64,000 bases of DNA. Origin: Methanobacteriota archaeon (GTDB taxonomy: Archaea > Halobacteriota > Methanomicrobia > Methanomicrobiales > Methanospirillaceae). Made by a program: the position numbers and the translations under genes. The stretch is from contig JAKPPV010000006.1 in the NCBI GenBank assembly GCA_029547145.1, positions 1 through 64,000 on the forward strand, given 5' to 3'. The notes beneath the pieces were generated by a model. That model was not told where the DNA came from, made no database searches, and worked only from the letters and a program-made list of their open reading frames with translations. Of this stretch, positions 36,665 through 45,173 are shown piece after piece (within the stretch, counting starts at the first letter, position 1; each line of letters begins with the position of its first letter).

Positions 36665-38707
36665 TCAGCGGAACCGCTGCCAGAGGATCCGGCCCATCAC
36701 CCGGAAGGTGAAGTCGAGCTCGTCGAAGGACGGGATCTGGTGGTCACGGAGGATCCTGCGCCCGCGCTCCATCGAGTCCCCCCCGAGCAGTGCGCCTACG
36801 ATCATCCTGTCCGTCTGCTCCGAGAATCGGACGATCTGGTTCGCAAGCTCCTCGGAGGAGAGGACGAGGTTCGGGAAACCGACGATGAAGGCGATGTCCC
36901 AGATCTCGTCGTGGTCCGCGAGCAGCTCGAACGTCTTCTGGAACCGCCGGCTCGTCGCATCCCCGAGCAGGTCGATCGGGTTGTTCTTGTTCCAGAACCC
37001 GGGGAGGAACTCGTTCATCCCGTCGATCAGATCGGACGGGAGGTCGATCAGCTCGATCCCATACCGCTCGGCGTAGTCCGACGAGAGCACGGCGAAACCA
37101 CCGGCGTTTGTAATCACGACCGCGCGCCTGCCCCGGGGGTACCCCTTCGGCGATGCGCACATCTCCGCCACCTGGAACGCACCGGTCAGGGTGTGGACGG
37201 GTATGACCCCCGAGCGCCGGAAGGCCTCCATGTAGACGTCGTAGGAACCGGAGAGGGAGCCCGTATGGGACGAGGCGGCCGCCTGGCCCCTCGTGGAGGA
37301 CCCGGATTTGATCGCAACGACGGGCTTCTCGCGGGCGACCTCCTCGACCACCTTCATGAAGGCCTTCCCGTCCCTGATCTCCTCGATGTACAGGATCACG
37401 CCCCTCGTCCTGGGATCGCGCTTCACCCAGGTGAGATAATCCAGAAAGTTGAGGTCCGCCTGGTTCCCAACCGAGACGACCGCCGAGAAGCCGATACCCT
37501 CCGCCAGCGACCAGTCGACCACGGTGTTGATGATCGCGCCCGACTGCGAGATGAACGCGATCGTGCCGGGCTTCGGGGACTCGTGCACATACGTGGTGTC
37601 GAGGCCCCGTGGCGGGACGATCAGACCGAGGCAGTTCGGACCGACGATCCGGGTTCCGTAGCCCTTCGCGATCGCCAGTACACGCTCTTCGAGGGCCCTG
37701 CCCTGCTCGCCCATCTCCCTGAACCCGGCGGTGATCACCACCACGACAGGAACCCCCTTCTGACCGCACTCCTCGATCACCATCGGGACGAAGCTGGCGG
37801 GGACCGTAACCACCGCCATGTCGACCGGCGCAGGGATGTCTTTTACCGAACGGTAGGCCCTGAGCCCCTGTATCTCGCTGCGCTTGTTGTTCACCGGATA
37901 GAGCTGCCCGGGAAACTGGAGCAGGTTGTGCATCACCGCGTATCCCATCTTGCTCGAGTCCGAGGATGCCCCGATCACGGCGACCGATCGGGGGTTGAAG
38001 TACTCGAGCGGAAGCTCTACCCGGTCCTCAACCACCTCCATCGGAGGCTGATCATCGATGATCACGCGGGCATCGACCGCGAGGCTCCCCTGTTCGTAGA
38101 GACGGAGCGGATTGATATCGAACTCCACGACGGTCTTTTCCTCCTCGAAGAAACGGCTGACCGCCATGATCGCCCTGACGAGTCCCTCCTCGTCGCGGGG
38201 CTTCATCCCACGATACCCGGCGATCAGGGGATAGGCGTTGATCTCGCGGACCATGTCCCTGCACTCCCCCTCGGTGATCGGGAGGATGCGGAGGGTCACG
38301 TCCTTCATCAGCTCGACCAGCGTGCCCCCCATGCCGAAGGTGAGGACTTTTCCGAAGGCGGGATCGGTCTTTCCGCCGATGATCAGTTCGAGGCCCGGTG
38401 CCGCCTGTTCCTCGACGATCACTCCCTGGATCTCGGCATCGCGGTTGTACTCCCTGGCAGAAGCGACGATCTTTGTGAACGCCGCCGCTGCCTGGTCCCT
38501 GGAGCCAACCCCGATCACCACACCGCCCGCATCGGACTTATGGATGATCTGCGGCGATATGACCTTCATCACGACGGGAAACCCGATCCTCTCCGCCGCC
38601 TCCCCTGCCTGTTCGGGTGAGCTCACTCTCTCGTAGGCCGGAACCGGCACGCCATACGTTCGGAGCAGATCATACCCCTCCGCCTCACTGAGCATTCTTC
38701 GGGCCAT
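36665..38707 (-). CDS. ADP-forming acyl-CoA (acetate-CoA) synthetase, fused subunits
   Basis: This 680-residue enzyme interconverts acyl-CoA, ADP and phosphate with acid, CoA and ATP. It carries the beta ATP-grasp domain first (about 1-225: ERIGFPVVMKVISP, HKSDAGGV, FGMGGTLVEL) and the alpha half after it: CoA-binding NPRSVAVIGAS near 235, IVGPNCLG, SQSGAI and the phospho-histidine loop ASSHTGSLSG near 500. The reversed beta-alpha order in one chain is a known variant. In methanogens it probably handles acetate or a longer acyl-CoA; the substrate is not readable. ATG 38707 is the start. Confidence 0.93.
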   Translation of the reverse strand: MARRMLSEAEGYDLLRTYGVPVPAYERVSSPEQAGEAAERIGFPVVMKVISPQIIHKSDAGGVVIGVGSRDQAAAAFTKIVASAREYNRDAEIQGVIVEEQAAPGLELIIGGKTDPAFGKVLTFGMGGTLVELMKDVTLRILPITEGECRDMVREINAYPLIAGYRGMKPRDEEGLVRAIMAVSRFFEEEKTVVEFDINPLRLYEQGSLAVDARVIIDDQPPMEVVEDRVELPLEYFNPRSVAVIGASSDSSKMGYAVMHNLLQFPGQLYPVNNKRSEIQGLRAYRSVKDIPAPVDMAVVTVPASFVPMVIEECGQKGVPVVVVITAGFREMGEQGRALEERVLAIAKGYGTRIVGPNCLGLIVPPRGLDTTYVHESPKPGTIAFISQSGAIINTVVDWSLAEGIGFSAVVSVGNQADLNFLDYLTWVKRDPRTRGVILYIEEIRDGKAFMKVVEEVAREKPVVAIKSGSSTRGQAAASSHTGSLSGSYDVYMEAFRRSGVIPVHTLTGAFQVAEMCASPKGYPRGRRAVVITNAGGFAVLSSDYAERYGIELIDLPSDLIDGMNEFLPGFWNKNNPIDLLGDATSRRFQKTFELLADHDEIWDIAFIVGFPNLVLSSEELANQIVRFSEQTDRMIVGALLGGDSMERGRRILRDHQIPSFDELDFTFRVMGRILWQRFR

Positions 38708-38817
38708 GGTATCTTTATCCTATACCATGACAATTTTCGTTGATTGACGTATAATGTTTCGTATATCGTGGGAAAGCGGACCGGTCCTGAAGACCAAATA
38801 GTGACGAATATCCGCTT

Positions 38818-39660
38818 TCAGGCGGCGAGCTCGCGGACCTTCGCGATATTGCCGGCTCCGTCACGCCGCCCGTCTTCCGGGGTCTCACAGATGAAGGGGA
38901 GTCCAGAAAGTTCAGGGCGGTGGAGAAGGAGGCGGAACCCCTCCTCGCCGATCGCCCCGAGACCCACGTGCTCGTGGCGATCGAGCCCGGAACCGAGTGC
39001 GCCCTTCGAGTCGTTGCAGTGGACCAGTCGGAGGCGGGTCAGGCCGATCGTCTCGTCGAAGAGGGCGAGTATCTCCTCGATTCCGTCCCGGGTGCGCAGT
39101 TCGTAACCGGCAGCAAAGGCATGACAGGTATCAAAGCAGACTCCGAGCCGGCTCCCGCAGTCGCAGGCACCGAGGATCCGCGCGATGGAGTCGAGTCGCG
39201 AGCCCACGCTGTTCTTCTCCCCGGCGGTATTCTCCAGCAGGAGCATCACGCCCGGCGGCGCCTCTCCCACCACCCGGTCGAGCGCGGCGATGACGCGTGC
39301 CTCACCCGCCTCGTCGCCCGCTCCCTGGTGGTGCCCGAGGTGCGTGACGACGTAGGGAATCCCGAGTGCTGCGGCCCGCAGAAGCTCTTCCTGCAGCGCG
39401 GACACGGACCGTTCGAAGAGGTCGTCCTTCGGCGTGGCGAGGTTCGGAAGGTAGGGCATGTGATCGAAGGTGGGTGCGATGCCGGATGTGGCCAGCGCCT
39501 CGCGGAAACGGATGGCATCCTCCTCTTCGAGCGGTTTGGCAGCCCATCCACGCGGGTTCCGGGAGAAGATCTGGAACGTGTCGCACCCGCTCTCCTGTGC
39601 CCGTAACACCGCCCGATCGATGGAACCGGCGATCGAGACATGCACTCCGACCTTCACCAT
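38818..39660 (-). CDS. nfo: Endonuclease IV
   Basis: Endonuclease IV cleaves DNA at abasic sites in base-excision repair. The 280-residue TIM-barrel protein has the three-zinc motifs: GVHVSIAGS, VTHLGHH, LENTAGE, VCFDTCHAFAAGYE, HCNDSKGALGSGLDRHE, and a final ICETPEDGR. ATG 39660, after AAGGA, is preferred over a start seven codons earlier. It converges on the tRNA-Ala gene. A second base-excision enzyme, endonuclease III, lies 2 kb away. Confidence 0.95.
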   Translation of the reverse strand: MVKVGVHVSIAGSIDRAVLRAQESGCDTFQIFSRNPRGWAAKPLEEEDAIRFREALATSGIAPTFDHMPYLPNLATPKDDLFERSVSALQEELLRAAALGIPYVVTHLGHHQGAGDEAGEARVIAALDRVVGEAPPGVMLLLENTAGEKNSVGSRLDSIARILGACDCGSRLGVCFDTCHAFAAGYELRTRDGIEEILALFDETIGLTRLRLVHCNDSKGALGSGLDRHEHVGLGAIGEEGFRLLLHRPELSGLPFICETPEDGRRDGAGNIAKVRELAA

Positions 39661-39773
39661 GCGAAGTTCCTTCAGGTACATGTGGGCCAGAGACGGGCAT
39701 CAGCGTTTCCCCCCTGCCATAAACGGGGTTCGGCAATTCTTAAATGCTCAACCGACCTAAAGAGTAAGGCAAC

Positions 39774-39845
39774 GGGCCGATAGATCAGGGGTAGATCGCT
39801 ACCTTGGCATGGTAGAGGCCGCGGGTTCAATTCCCGCTCGGTCCA
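39774..39845 (+). tRNA. tRNA-Ala (GGC)
   Basis: The 72-base cloverleaf has acceptor GGGCCGA/TCGGTCC with the G3-U70 wobble that specifies alanine, D stem GATC/GATC, anticodon stem CTACC/GGTAG with loop TTGGCAT (anticodon GGC) and T stem GCGGG/CCCGC around TTCAATT. There is no intron and no encoded CCA. TTCTTAAAT 35 bases upstream is the likely TATA box. Confidence 0.95.
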
Positions 39846-39998
39846 TGTTCCCGTCCGCTCCGCTCTCCTGTACGACGTTCGGGATGATGCCTGTCCTGCC
39901 ATTCTCGAACCTCAGCTCTTCTCTGCGATCTCCTCAGGAGAGTCTCCCGTGATACCAACTGTTTTACCTCTCCTGGCCCACAGTACCCCTGATCTACC

Positions 39999-40628
39999 GT
40001 GGGCTTGAGAGAGGTGCTGATCCCGCAGGACCGGGTCTTCTTCGACCTGTTTGAGGAACTCGCAAACATCGTGGTGGAGGCTGCAGACCTCCTCGTGCGG
40101 TTCACCGGCGCCGGGCTCAACCCGGTCGCATGCTGTCCGCAGATGAAGGATCTGGAACATGCAGGAGACCTGGTGACTCACCGAATCTACCATCACCTGA
40201 ACCGCACGTTCATCACCCCGCTGGAGCCCGAGGAGATCTCCCGCCTCGCCTCGGTGCTCGACGACGTCCTGGACTGCGTCGAGGGCTCCGTGCAGAAGAT
40301 GCGTGTCTACGGGGTCGAGGAGTCCGACGACGTGATGCGGCAACTTGCCAAGCTGATCCAGCTCTCGACGGTGGAACTCCAGGGTGCGATCCAGGGACTC
40401 CGCGAGCTGAAGGATGCCGGGAGCGTGAGTGCACGGGTCATCGAGATTAACCGTCTCGAGAATCTTGCCGACGATGTGCTCGGGCATGCCTTCATGGACC
40501 TGTTCAAGACCAACGATCCGATCCGGATCCTGAAGTACAAGGATATCTACGAGGAGCTCGAACGGGCGACGGACCGGTGCGAGACCGTCGCGAATATGAT
40601 CTCGGATATCGTGATCCGGCATACCTGA
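39999..40628 (+). CDS. DUF47 (PhoU-like) phosphate transport accessory protein
   Basis: This 209-residue all-helical protein matches the DUF47 family (MGLREVLIPQDRVFFDLFEELA at the start; LEHAGDLVTHRIYHHLNRTFITPLEPEEI; GKALE-type N-R-L-E-N-L-A-D motif near 150). DUF47 proteins are usually encoded with PiT permeases and are thought to regulate them. The start is GTG 39999. Its partner pit gene lies convergently downstream, 63 bases away, instead of in the same operon. Confidence 0.93.
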   Translation: MGLREVLIPQDRVFFDLFEELANIVVEAADLLVRFTGAGLNPVACCPQMKDLEHAGDLVTHRIYHHLNRTFITPLEPEEISRLASVLDDVLDCVEGSVQKMRVYGVEESDDVMRQLAKLIQLSTVELQGAIQGLRELKDAGSVSARVIEINRLENLADDVLGHAFMDLFKTNDPIRILKYKDIYEELERATDRCETVANMISDIVIRHT

Positions 40629-40691
40629 CGGAGGAGTCCGCACCCGCCATTCCTCCATCTCTCTTCCATCTCCTGATGGAATGTACCCGGG

Positions 40692-41726
40692 TCAGAAGAA
40701 GAGCGACAGTCCCAGATAGGCGAGAAATCCAATCGTCGCACTCGCCGGAATCGTCAGGATCCACGCCCCGACGATGTTGCGGGCGATCCCCCAGCGCACC
40801 GCGCCGGGTCCCTTTGTCGAACCCACCCCCATGATCGCCGAGCTGATGATGTGGGTGGTGCTCACCGGGATGCCGGCGACCGACATGGCGACGATCGTCC
40901 CAGCACTCACCGTCTCCGCGGCAAATCCGTGGACCGGTCGGAGCCTGGTGATCTTGTAGCCCATCGTCTTCACGATCCGCCATCCACCCGAGAAGGTGCC
41001 GAGGGCGATCGCGGCGTGCGCGGCGAGGATCACCCAGAACGGAACGGGAAGGTGGTTCGGGTCGACCTCCGTGCCGAAGTACCCGATACTGAAGAGGAGC
41101 GGGGTGATGATCCCCATCGTCTTCTGCGCATCGTTCGTGCCGTGGCTGAAGCTATACCCGGCAGCCGAGACGAGCTGGAGTCGCCGAAAGTACCTGTCTG
41201 CAACCTCGCGGGGCTGGTTCCGGGTCAGCCGGATCACCAGGACCATGAAGAAGAACCCGGCGATCAGTCCGATGATCGGCGAAAGCACCATGAACTCTGC
41301 CACCACGATGACCGTCGAGATCTTCACGGCGGCGATCCCCGCGGCGGCGATGCCAGCACCAGCGAGCCCCCCGATCAACGCGTGGGACGACGAGGTGGGG
41401 AGACCGATGAACCAGGTGATCAGGTTCCAGGAGATCGCACCGATCAGTGCCGAGAGGACGATGTACGGAACGAGATCGGTCGAAACATGGTCGAGGTTGA
41501 CGATCTTGCTGATCGTGCTCGCCACCGCGACGCCGAACCCGAAGGCGGCGATGAAGTTGAAGAACGCGGCAAAGGCGACTGCCTGACGAGGCGAGAGCAC
41601 CCGCGTCGAGACGACGGTCGAGATGGAGTTCGCCGAATCGTGGAACCCGTTTGTAAAATCGAAGAGAAGGGCGATACCGATGATCAGGACGATCAGTTCG
41701 ACGGGGGTACCCGGCATCGTATGCAT
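40692..41726 (-). CDS. pit: Inorganic phosphate transporter PiT
   Basis: This 344-residue membrane permease of the PiT family imports phosphate (as metal phosphate with a cation). The two signature repeats are present: FTNGFHDSANSISTVV (residues ~24-39) and SFSHGTNDAQKTMGII (~200-215), with PTSSSHALIGGLAGA and PVSTTHIISSAIMGVG. About 10 transmembrane helices are visible. Met1 and Met4 are both possible starts. It is convergent with its DUF47 partner. Confidence 0.95.
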   Translation of the reverse strand: MHTMPGTPVELIVLIIGIALLFDFTNGFHDSANSISTVVSTRVLSPRQAVAFAAFFNFIAAFGFGVAVASTISKIVNLDHVSTDLVPYIVLSALIGAISWNLITWFIGLPTSSSHALIGGLAGAGIAAAGIAAVKISTVIVVAEFMVLSPIIGLIAGFFFMVLVIRLTRNQPREVADRYFRRLQLVSAAGYSFSHGTNDAQKTMGIITPLLFSIGYFGTEVDPNHLPVPFWVILAAHAAIALGTFSGGWRIVKTMGYKITRLRPVHGFAAETVSAGTIVAMSVAGIPVSTTHIISSAIMGVGSTKGPGAVRWGIARNIVGAWILTIPASATIGFLAYLGLSLFF

Positions 41727-41828
41727 ATTCTGTCAGGAGACCTCATCAAGGATCGGTTCTCCTCCGTCTCAGGGGCTCCGGATGGGAGGGGGTGGACGGG
41801 CCGAACTTTGGCCCGTCCGGGTCACGGA

Positions 41829-42482
41829 TCACCCCTGGGGGGGGCATCCCTCCCGCGTGAAATACCGGCAGAACCGGGAGATGGGACAGACCCCGCAGCG
41901 GGGGCGGCGTGCGGTACAGACGGCACGCCCGTGCGCGATCAGCAGATCGGTCAGGGCCCCCCACCGTTCGGGGGAATGACAGGCCATCAGGTCGCGCTCG
42001 ACCCGGATCGGATCCGAATGATCGGTGTACCCGATCCGCCGGGCGAGGCGCAGAACATGGGTGTCGACGGCAACGCCCTCGTTCTTTCCGAAGGCGTGGA
42101 AAAGGACGATGTTCGCCGTCTTTCTTCCGACACCCGGGAGCCGGACCAGTTCGTCCATCGTGTCCGGCACCCTCCCCCCGAACTCATCGACCAGCATCCG
42201 GGCCGCGCCGAGCAGGTGACGGGCCTTCGCGTGGTAATACCCGGTCGGTCGGATGAGCGCCTCGAGCTCGAGGAGATCAGCCTGCGCGAGTGCCAGGGGT
42301 GTCGGGTAGCGGGAGAAGAGGGGGGCGCGAAGTGCCCAGACCTGCGCATCGGTGGTCTGGGCAGAGAGGATCGTCAGGACGAGCACCTGGAACGGGTCCG
42401 AGAAGAAATCCTGGGGATTGCAGGCGTGCGGATAGGCCTCTTCGAGGATCGATAAGATACAGGAGCAGGTGGCGGCGTCCAC
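41829..42482 (-). CDS. nth: Endonuclease III
   Basis: Endonuclease III is a bifunctional DNA glycosylase/AP lyase. The 217-residue protein has the helix-hairpin-helix LPGVGRKTANIVL with the catalytic lysine, the aspartate in VAVDTHVLRLARR and the C-x6-C-x2-C-x5-C cluster site at the C terminus (CTARRPRCGVCPISRFC). The frame continues into tRNA-Pro, so the start must be GTG 42482, three bases after the tRNA ends; no ribosome site can be placed. This suggests transcription with the tRNA and release by tRNA 3' processing. Confidence 0.92.
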   Translation of the reverse strand: MDAATCSCILSILEEAYPHACNPQDFFSDPFQVLVLTILSAQTTDAQVWALRAPLFSRYPTPLALAQADLLELEALIRPTGYYHAKARHLLGAARMLVDEFGGRVPDTMDELVRLPGVGRKTANIVLFHAFGKNEGVAVDTHVLRLARRIGYTDHSDPIRVERDLMACHSPERWGALTDLLIAHGRAVCTARRPRCGVCPISRFCRYFTREGCPPQG

Positions 42483-42485
42483 GAA

Positions 42486-42560
42486 TGGGGTAGGGCAGAT
42501 TCGAACTGCCGTCAAAGCGTCCCAAACGCTCTAGGATGGACCAGGCTACCCTACTACCCC
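42486..42560 (-). tRNA. tRNA-Pro (TGG)
   Basis: The 75-base cloverleaf has acceptor GGGGTAG/CTACCCC, D arm GGGT/ATCC around AGCCTGGTCC, anticodon stem GAGCG/CGCTT with loop TTTGGGA (anticodon TGG, G37) and T stem GGCAG/CTGCC around TTCGAAT. There is no intron and no CCA. It lies between pyrH (63 bases upstream) and nth (3 bases downstream). Confidence 0.95.
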
Positions 42561-42623
42561 GCGCCCTGAACGGTTGGCGTCGAAGGGGGAAAAGGATTCT
42601 TGTCGGGTTGGACCGACCCGTGG

Positions 42624-43325
42624 TCAGAGGGGGAGCGGTCGATCGATCCCATCCGCGACGATGGTCCCGATGAACCGGCCAGAGAAGACCGCATCCTCGA
42701 TCCTGGAAGGATCCCGCCCCTCGAGGACGATCATCGGGCAGCGGGAACGCTCCACGACCTTGGCGGCGACCAGGTCGATCACCGTGTTCGAGCCGGCGTT
42801 CATCCGCTCCCGACCGACGAGTTCGAGGAGCTCTCCCGGTGTCATCGTCTCGTACCGCCTCGCCGTCGGGTCGCGTTTCGGGTCAGAGGTGAAGATCCCG
42901 GGGACCGAGGTCGCATTGATCAGCAGGTCGGCACCGATCTCCTCCGCGAGGACGGCGGCAACCGCGTCGGTCGTCTGACCGGGTGTGACCCCTCCCATCA
43001 CGACGATCCTGCCCGAGAGACCGGCAACGCGGGCGTCGGTATAATTCTCCGGGACCCGGGGATATGCGGCACGTCCCAGCGCCGCGACGAGGAGACGGGC
43101 GTTCAGTCGCGTGACCAGGATCCCGACTTCGTCGAGCGTTGCCTCGTCGACCCCGAGCGCACGGGCGCACCCGATGTACCGCCGCGCCTCGCCGCCGCCG
43201 ACGACGACGTAGACCTGGAACCGTTCCGCCAGGCGGACGAGGGTCGCCGCGTAGGAGGCGAGCGCGTTGGTCTCGAGTGAGGGGACCAGGATCGATCCGC
43301 CGAGGGAGAGCACGATCGTCTTCAT
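42624..43325 (-). CDS. pyrH: UMP kinase
   Basis: This 233-residue amino-acid-kinase-fold enzyme phosphorylates UMP to UDP. Motifs include VLSLGGSILVP, VVVGGGEARRYI, GGVTPGQTTDAVAAVLA, LLINATSVPGIFTSDP and MNAGSNTVIDLVAAKV, typical of archaeal PyrH. GGAGG lies six bases before ATG 43325. It is divergent from the small zinc-ribbon gene and heads a run that includes tRNA-Pro and nth. Confidence 0.95.
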   Translation of the reverse strand: MKTIVLSLGGSILVPSLETNALASYAATLVRLAERFQVYVVVGGGEARRYIGCARALGVDEATLDEVGILVTRLNARLLVAALGRAAYPRVPENYTDARVAGLSGRIVVMGGVTPGQTTDAVAAVLAEEIGADLLINATSVPGIFTSDPKRDPTARRYETMTPGELLELVGRERMNAGSNTVIDLVAAKVVERSRCPMIVLEGRDPSRIEDAVFSGRFIGTIVADGIDRPLPL

Positions 43326-43402
43326 GCCCGGCCTCCGGGCTGTCGCGAGAAAGCCGACATCTGAGGAATTAATGGCCTTGGAGACCTGATATACCTGTTG
43401 CG

Positions 43403-43549
43403 ATGTTCCGCTGTCCCTCCTGCGGGTCCCGTGATATCTACCCGGTCGCCGGCGGGTATCTCGGCTCGATCTATCTCTGCCACGCCTGCGGGTACCGCGG
43501 GTCGCTCGTCATCGAGGACGATCCTCCCGACGGGGAGGAACGGGATTAA
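43403..43549 (+). CDS. Small zinc-ribbon protein (48 residues)
   Basis: This tiny gene encodes 48 residues with a complete zinc ribbon: CPSC near residues 4-7 and CHAC at 26-29, followed by GYRGSLVIEDD and an acidic tail. A TATA-like gatatacct lies about 15 bases upstream, so the mRNA may be nearly leaderless. The AmrS-like gene starts 37 bases after its stop. The ribbon is transcription-factor- or ribosomal-like; its role is unknown. Confidence 0.72.
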   Translation: MFRCPSCGSRDIYPVAGGYLGSIYLCHACGYRGSLVIEDDPPDGEERD

Positions 43550-43586
43550 TATAGGTCCGGCACCGATCCGGGTGATCGATGGGCCT

Positions 43587-44606
43587 ATGCACGAGGCAGC
43601 ACTGTATACGCAGAATCCCGACGGGACCGTGACCTGTCGGCTCTGCAACCACGGGTGCCGGATCGCGGACGGACGGAGCGGGCGCTGCGGCGTCCGCCAG
43701 AACCGGGACGGTCGGCTCTACGCGGCATCGTTCGGACGGATCTCCGCCGAGCACATCGATCCGATCGAGAAGAAGCCGCTCAACCACTTCCTCCCCGGGA
43801 CACTCTCCTATTCGCTCGGTTCGGTCGGTTGCAACTTCTCCTGCACCCACTGCCAGAACTGGCAGCTCTCGCGTTCGGCGGCATCGCTCTTCTCGCTTCC
43901 CTACCTCTCTCCGGAGGAGGCGATCCACCGGGCGCTCGATGCGGACGCATCCTCGGTCTCCTGGACCTACAACGAACCGACGATCTCGTTCGAGTACACC
44001 CTCGAGATGGGGAGGCGTGCGCATGAGGCGGGGCTCGGTACGGTCTACGTCACCAACGGGTACATGACGATCGAGGCGCTCGAGGCGCTCGCACCGGTAC
44101 TGGATGCCTTCCGCGTCGACATAAAGGCCTTCGACGATGCGTTCTACCGCGAGATCTGCAGGGCCCACCTCGAGCCCGTTCTCGCCTCGACCGAACGTGC
44201 ACGCCAGCTCGGTATGCACGTCGAGACGGTGACACTCGTCATTCCGGGCCTGAATGACAGTCCCGAGGAGATCGACGGGTTGATCCGCTGGGTGATCGAC
44301 CATCTGGGTGATGCCACCCCGATGCACTTCACCCGGTTTCACCCCGACTACCAGATGCAGGACCGGCCGGCGACACCGATCGCCACCCTGGAACGCATCT
44401 ACGAGCGCGCACGCGAACTCGGACTTCTCTTTCCGTATCTCGGCAACGTCGGCGGACACCGGTACGAGAACACGTGGTGTCCCCGGTGCGGTGCCCTCCT
44501 GATCGAGCGGCGGCTGATGCACGGGCGCCCGACCGGAATCGAGGACGGACGCTGCCGCACGTGCGGCGAGGTGATCCCGGTTGTCCGGAGGATCCCCCGG
44601 TCCTGA
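43587..44606 (+). CDS. amrS: AmmeMemoRadiSam-system radical SAM protein (AmrS)
   Basis: This 339-residue radical SAM enzyme matches the AmrS/PflA-like COG1180 family. An N-terminal Cys motif (CRLCNHGCRI) precedes the cluster site VGCNFSCTHCQNWQ (C-x3-C-x2-C). SWTYNEPTI and a C-terminal zinc pair (CPRCGALL, CRTCG) follow. Members work with AmmeMemo partner proteins in an unknown modification; none is adjacent. ATG 43587 lies after GGTGATC. The next gene overlaps its end by 26 bases. Confidence 0.88.
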   Translation: MHEAALYTQNPDGTVTCRLCNHGCRIADGRSGRCGVRQNRDGRLYAASFGRISAEHIDPIEKKPLNHFLPGTLSYSLGSVGCNFSCTHCQNWQLSRSAASLFSLPYLSPEEAIHRALDADASSVSWTYNEPTISFEYTLEMGRRAHEAGLGTVYVTNGYMTIEALEALAPVLDAFRVDIKAFDDAFYREICRAHLEPVLASTERARQLGMHVETVTLVIPGLNDSPEEIDGLIRWVIDHLGDATPMHFTRFHPDYQMQDRPATPIATLERIYERARELGLLFPYLGNVGGHRYENTWCPRCGALLIERRLMHGRPTGIEDGRCRTCGEVIPVVRRIPRS

Positions 44607-45084
44607 GGAGCACCGGTTCCTCGTGGACCGGATGCTCGGCACGCTCGTCCGCTACCTGCGGTTCCTCGGGTACGATACCCGTTCGGCCACCGAGATCGGA
44701 CCCGGGGGGGCGGAGGAGGACAACCTGCTCCTTCGGCTCGCGGTGGAGGAGGGCCGGATCCTCCTCACCCGTGACCGGGAACTCGCCCGTCGGGGAGGGA
44801 TCCTGGTTCCCGAGGACGATGTCCTGGACCAGGTGGCGGCGCTCGCCCGGGCGGGACTGGTCGAGCCGGTGCTCCGGCTCGACCGCTGTTCGCGTTGCAA
44901 CACCCCCCTGCGCCCGGCGACCCGAAAGGAGGCAGACACTGCCCCTTTCGTTGCCGGAAGGGACGAAACACGCTTCCTCTGGTGTCCCGCCTGCCGACGC
45001 CTGTACTGGTCGGGTTCGCACGTCGACCGGCTCACCGAGCGGCTCGACCGGGTTGCCAGGATGGTCCACCACTCCCGGAGATGA
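44581..45084 (+). CDS. Mut7-C RNAse-like PIN domain protein with zinc ribbon
   Basis: This 167-residue protein matches the Mut7-C (DUF82) family of PIN-related predicted RNases. The N-terminal block VDRMLGTLVRYLRFLGYDT carries the first acidic residue; E-D-N-L-L and ILLTRDREL follow. A zinc ribbon (CSRCNTPL...CPACRRLYW) closes the domain. The TTG at 44581 is preceded by a near-perfect GAGGTGATC, so I take it as the start, inside the amrS gene. Confidence 0.85.
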   Translation: MSGGSPGPEEHRFLVDRMLGTLVRYLRFLGYDTRSATEIGPGGAEEDNLLLRLAVEEGRILLTRDRELARRGGILVPEDDVLDQVAALARAGLVEPVLRLDRCSRCNTPLRPATRKEADTAPFVAGRDETRFLWCPACRRLYWSGSHVDRLTERLDRVARMVHHSRR

Positions 45085-45173
45085 GACCGGCGTCAACCTA
45101 TATACCGGGGAGCCCGTATCTACTGTGCGTCATTCAGCGCTGATCGGTCGATCGGAGGATGTCGGGGGTGCAG

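Noticed and set aside
36488-38620. Plus-strand open frame of 710 residues
   Set aside because: It mirrors the acyl-CoA synthetase gene in the opposite strand; the acyl-CoA synthetase reading has complete family motifs.
40851-42455. Plus-strand open frame of 534 residues over pit and nth
   Set aside because: It is antisense to two well-defined genes and is highly charged and repetitive without motifs.
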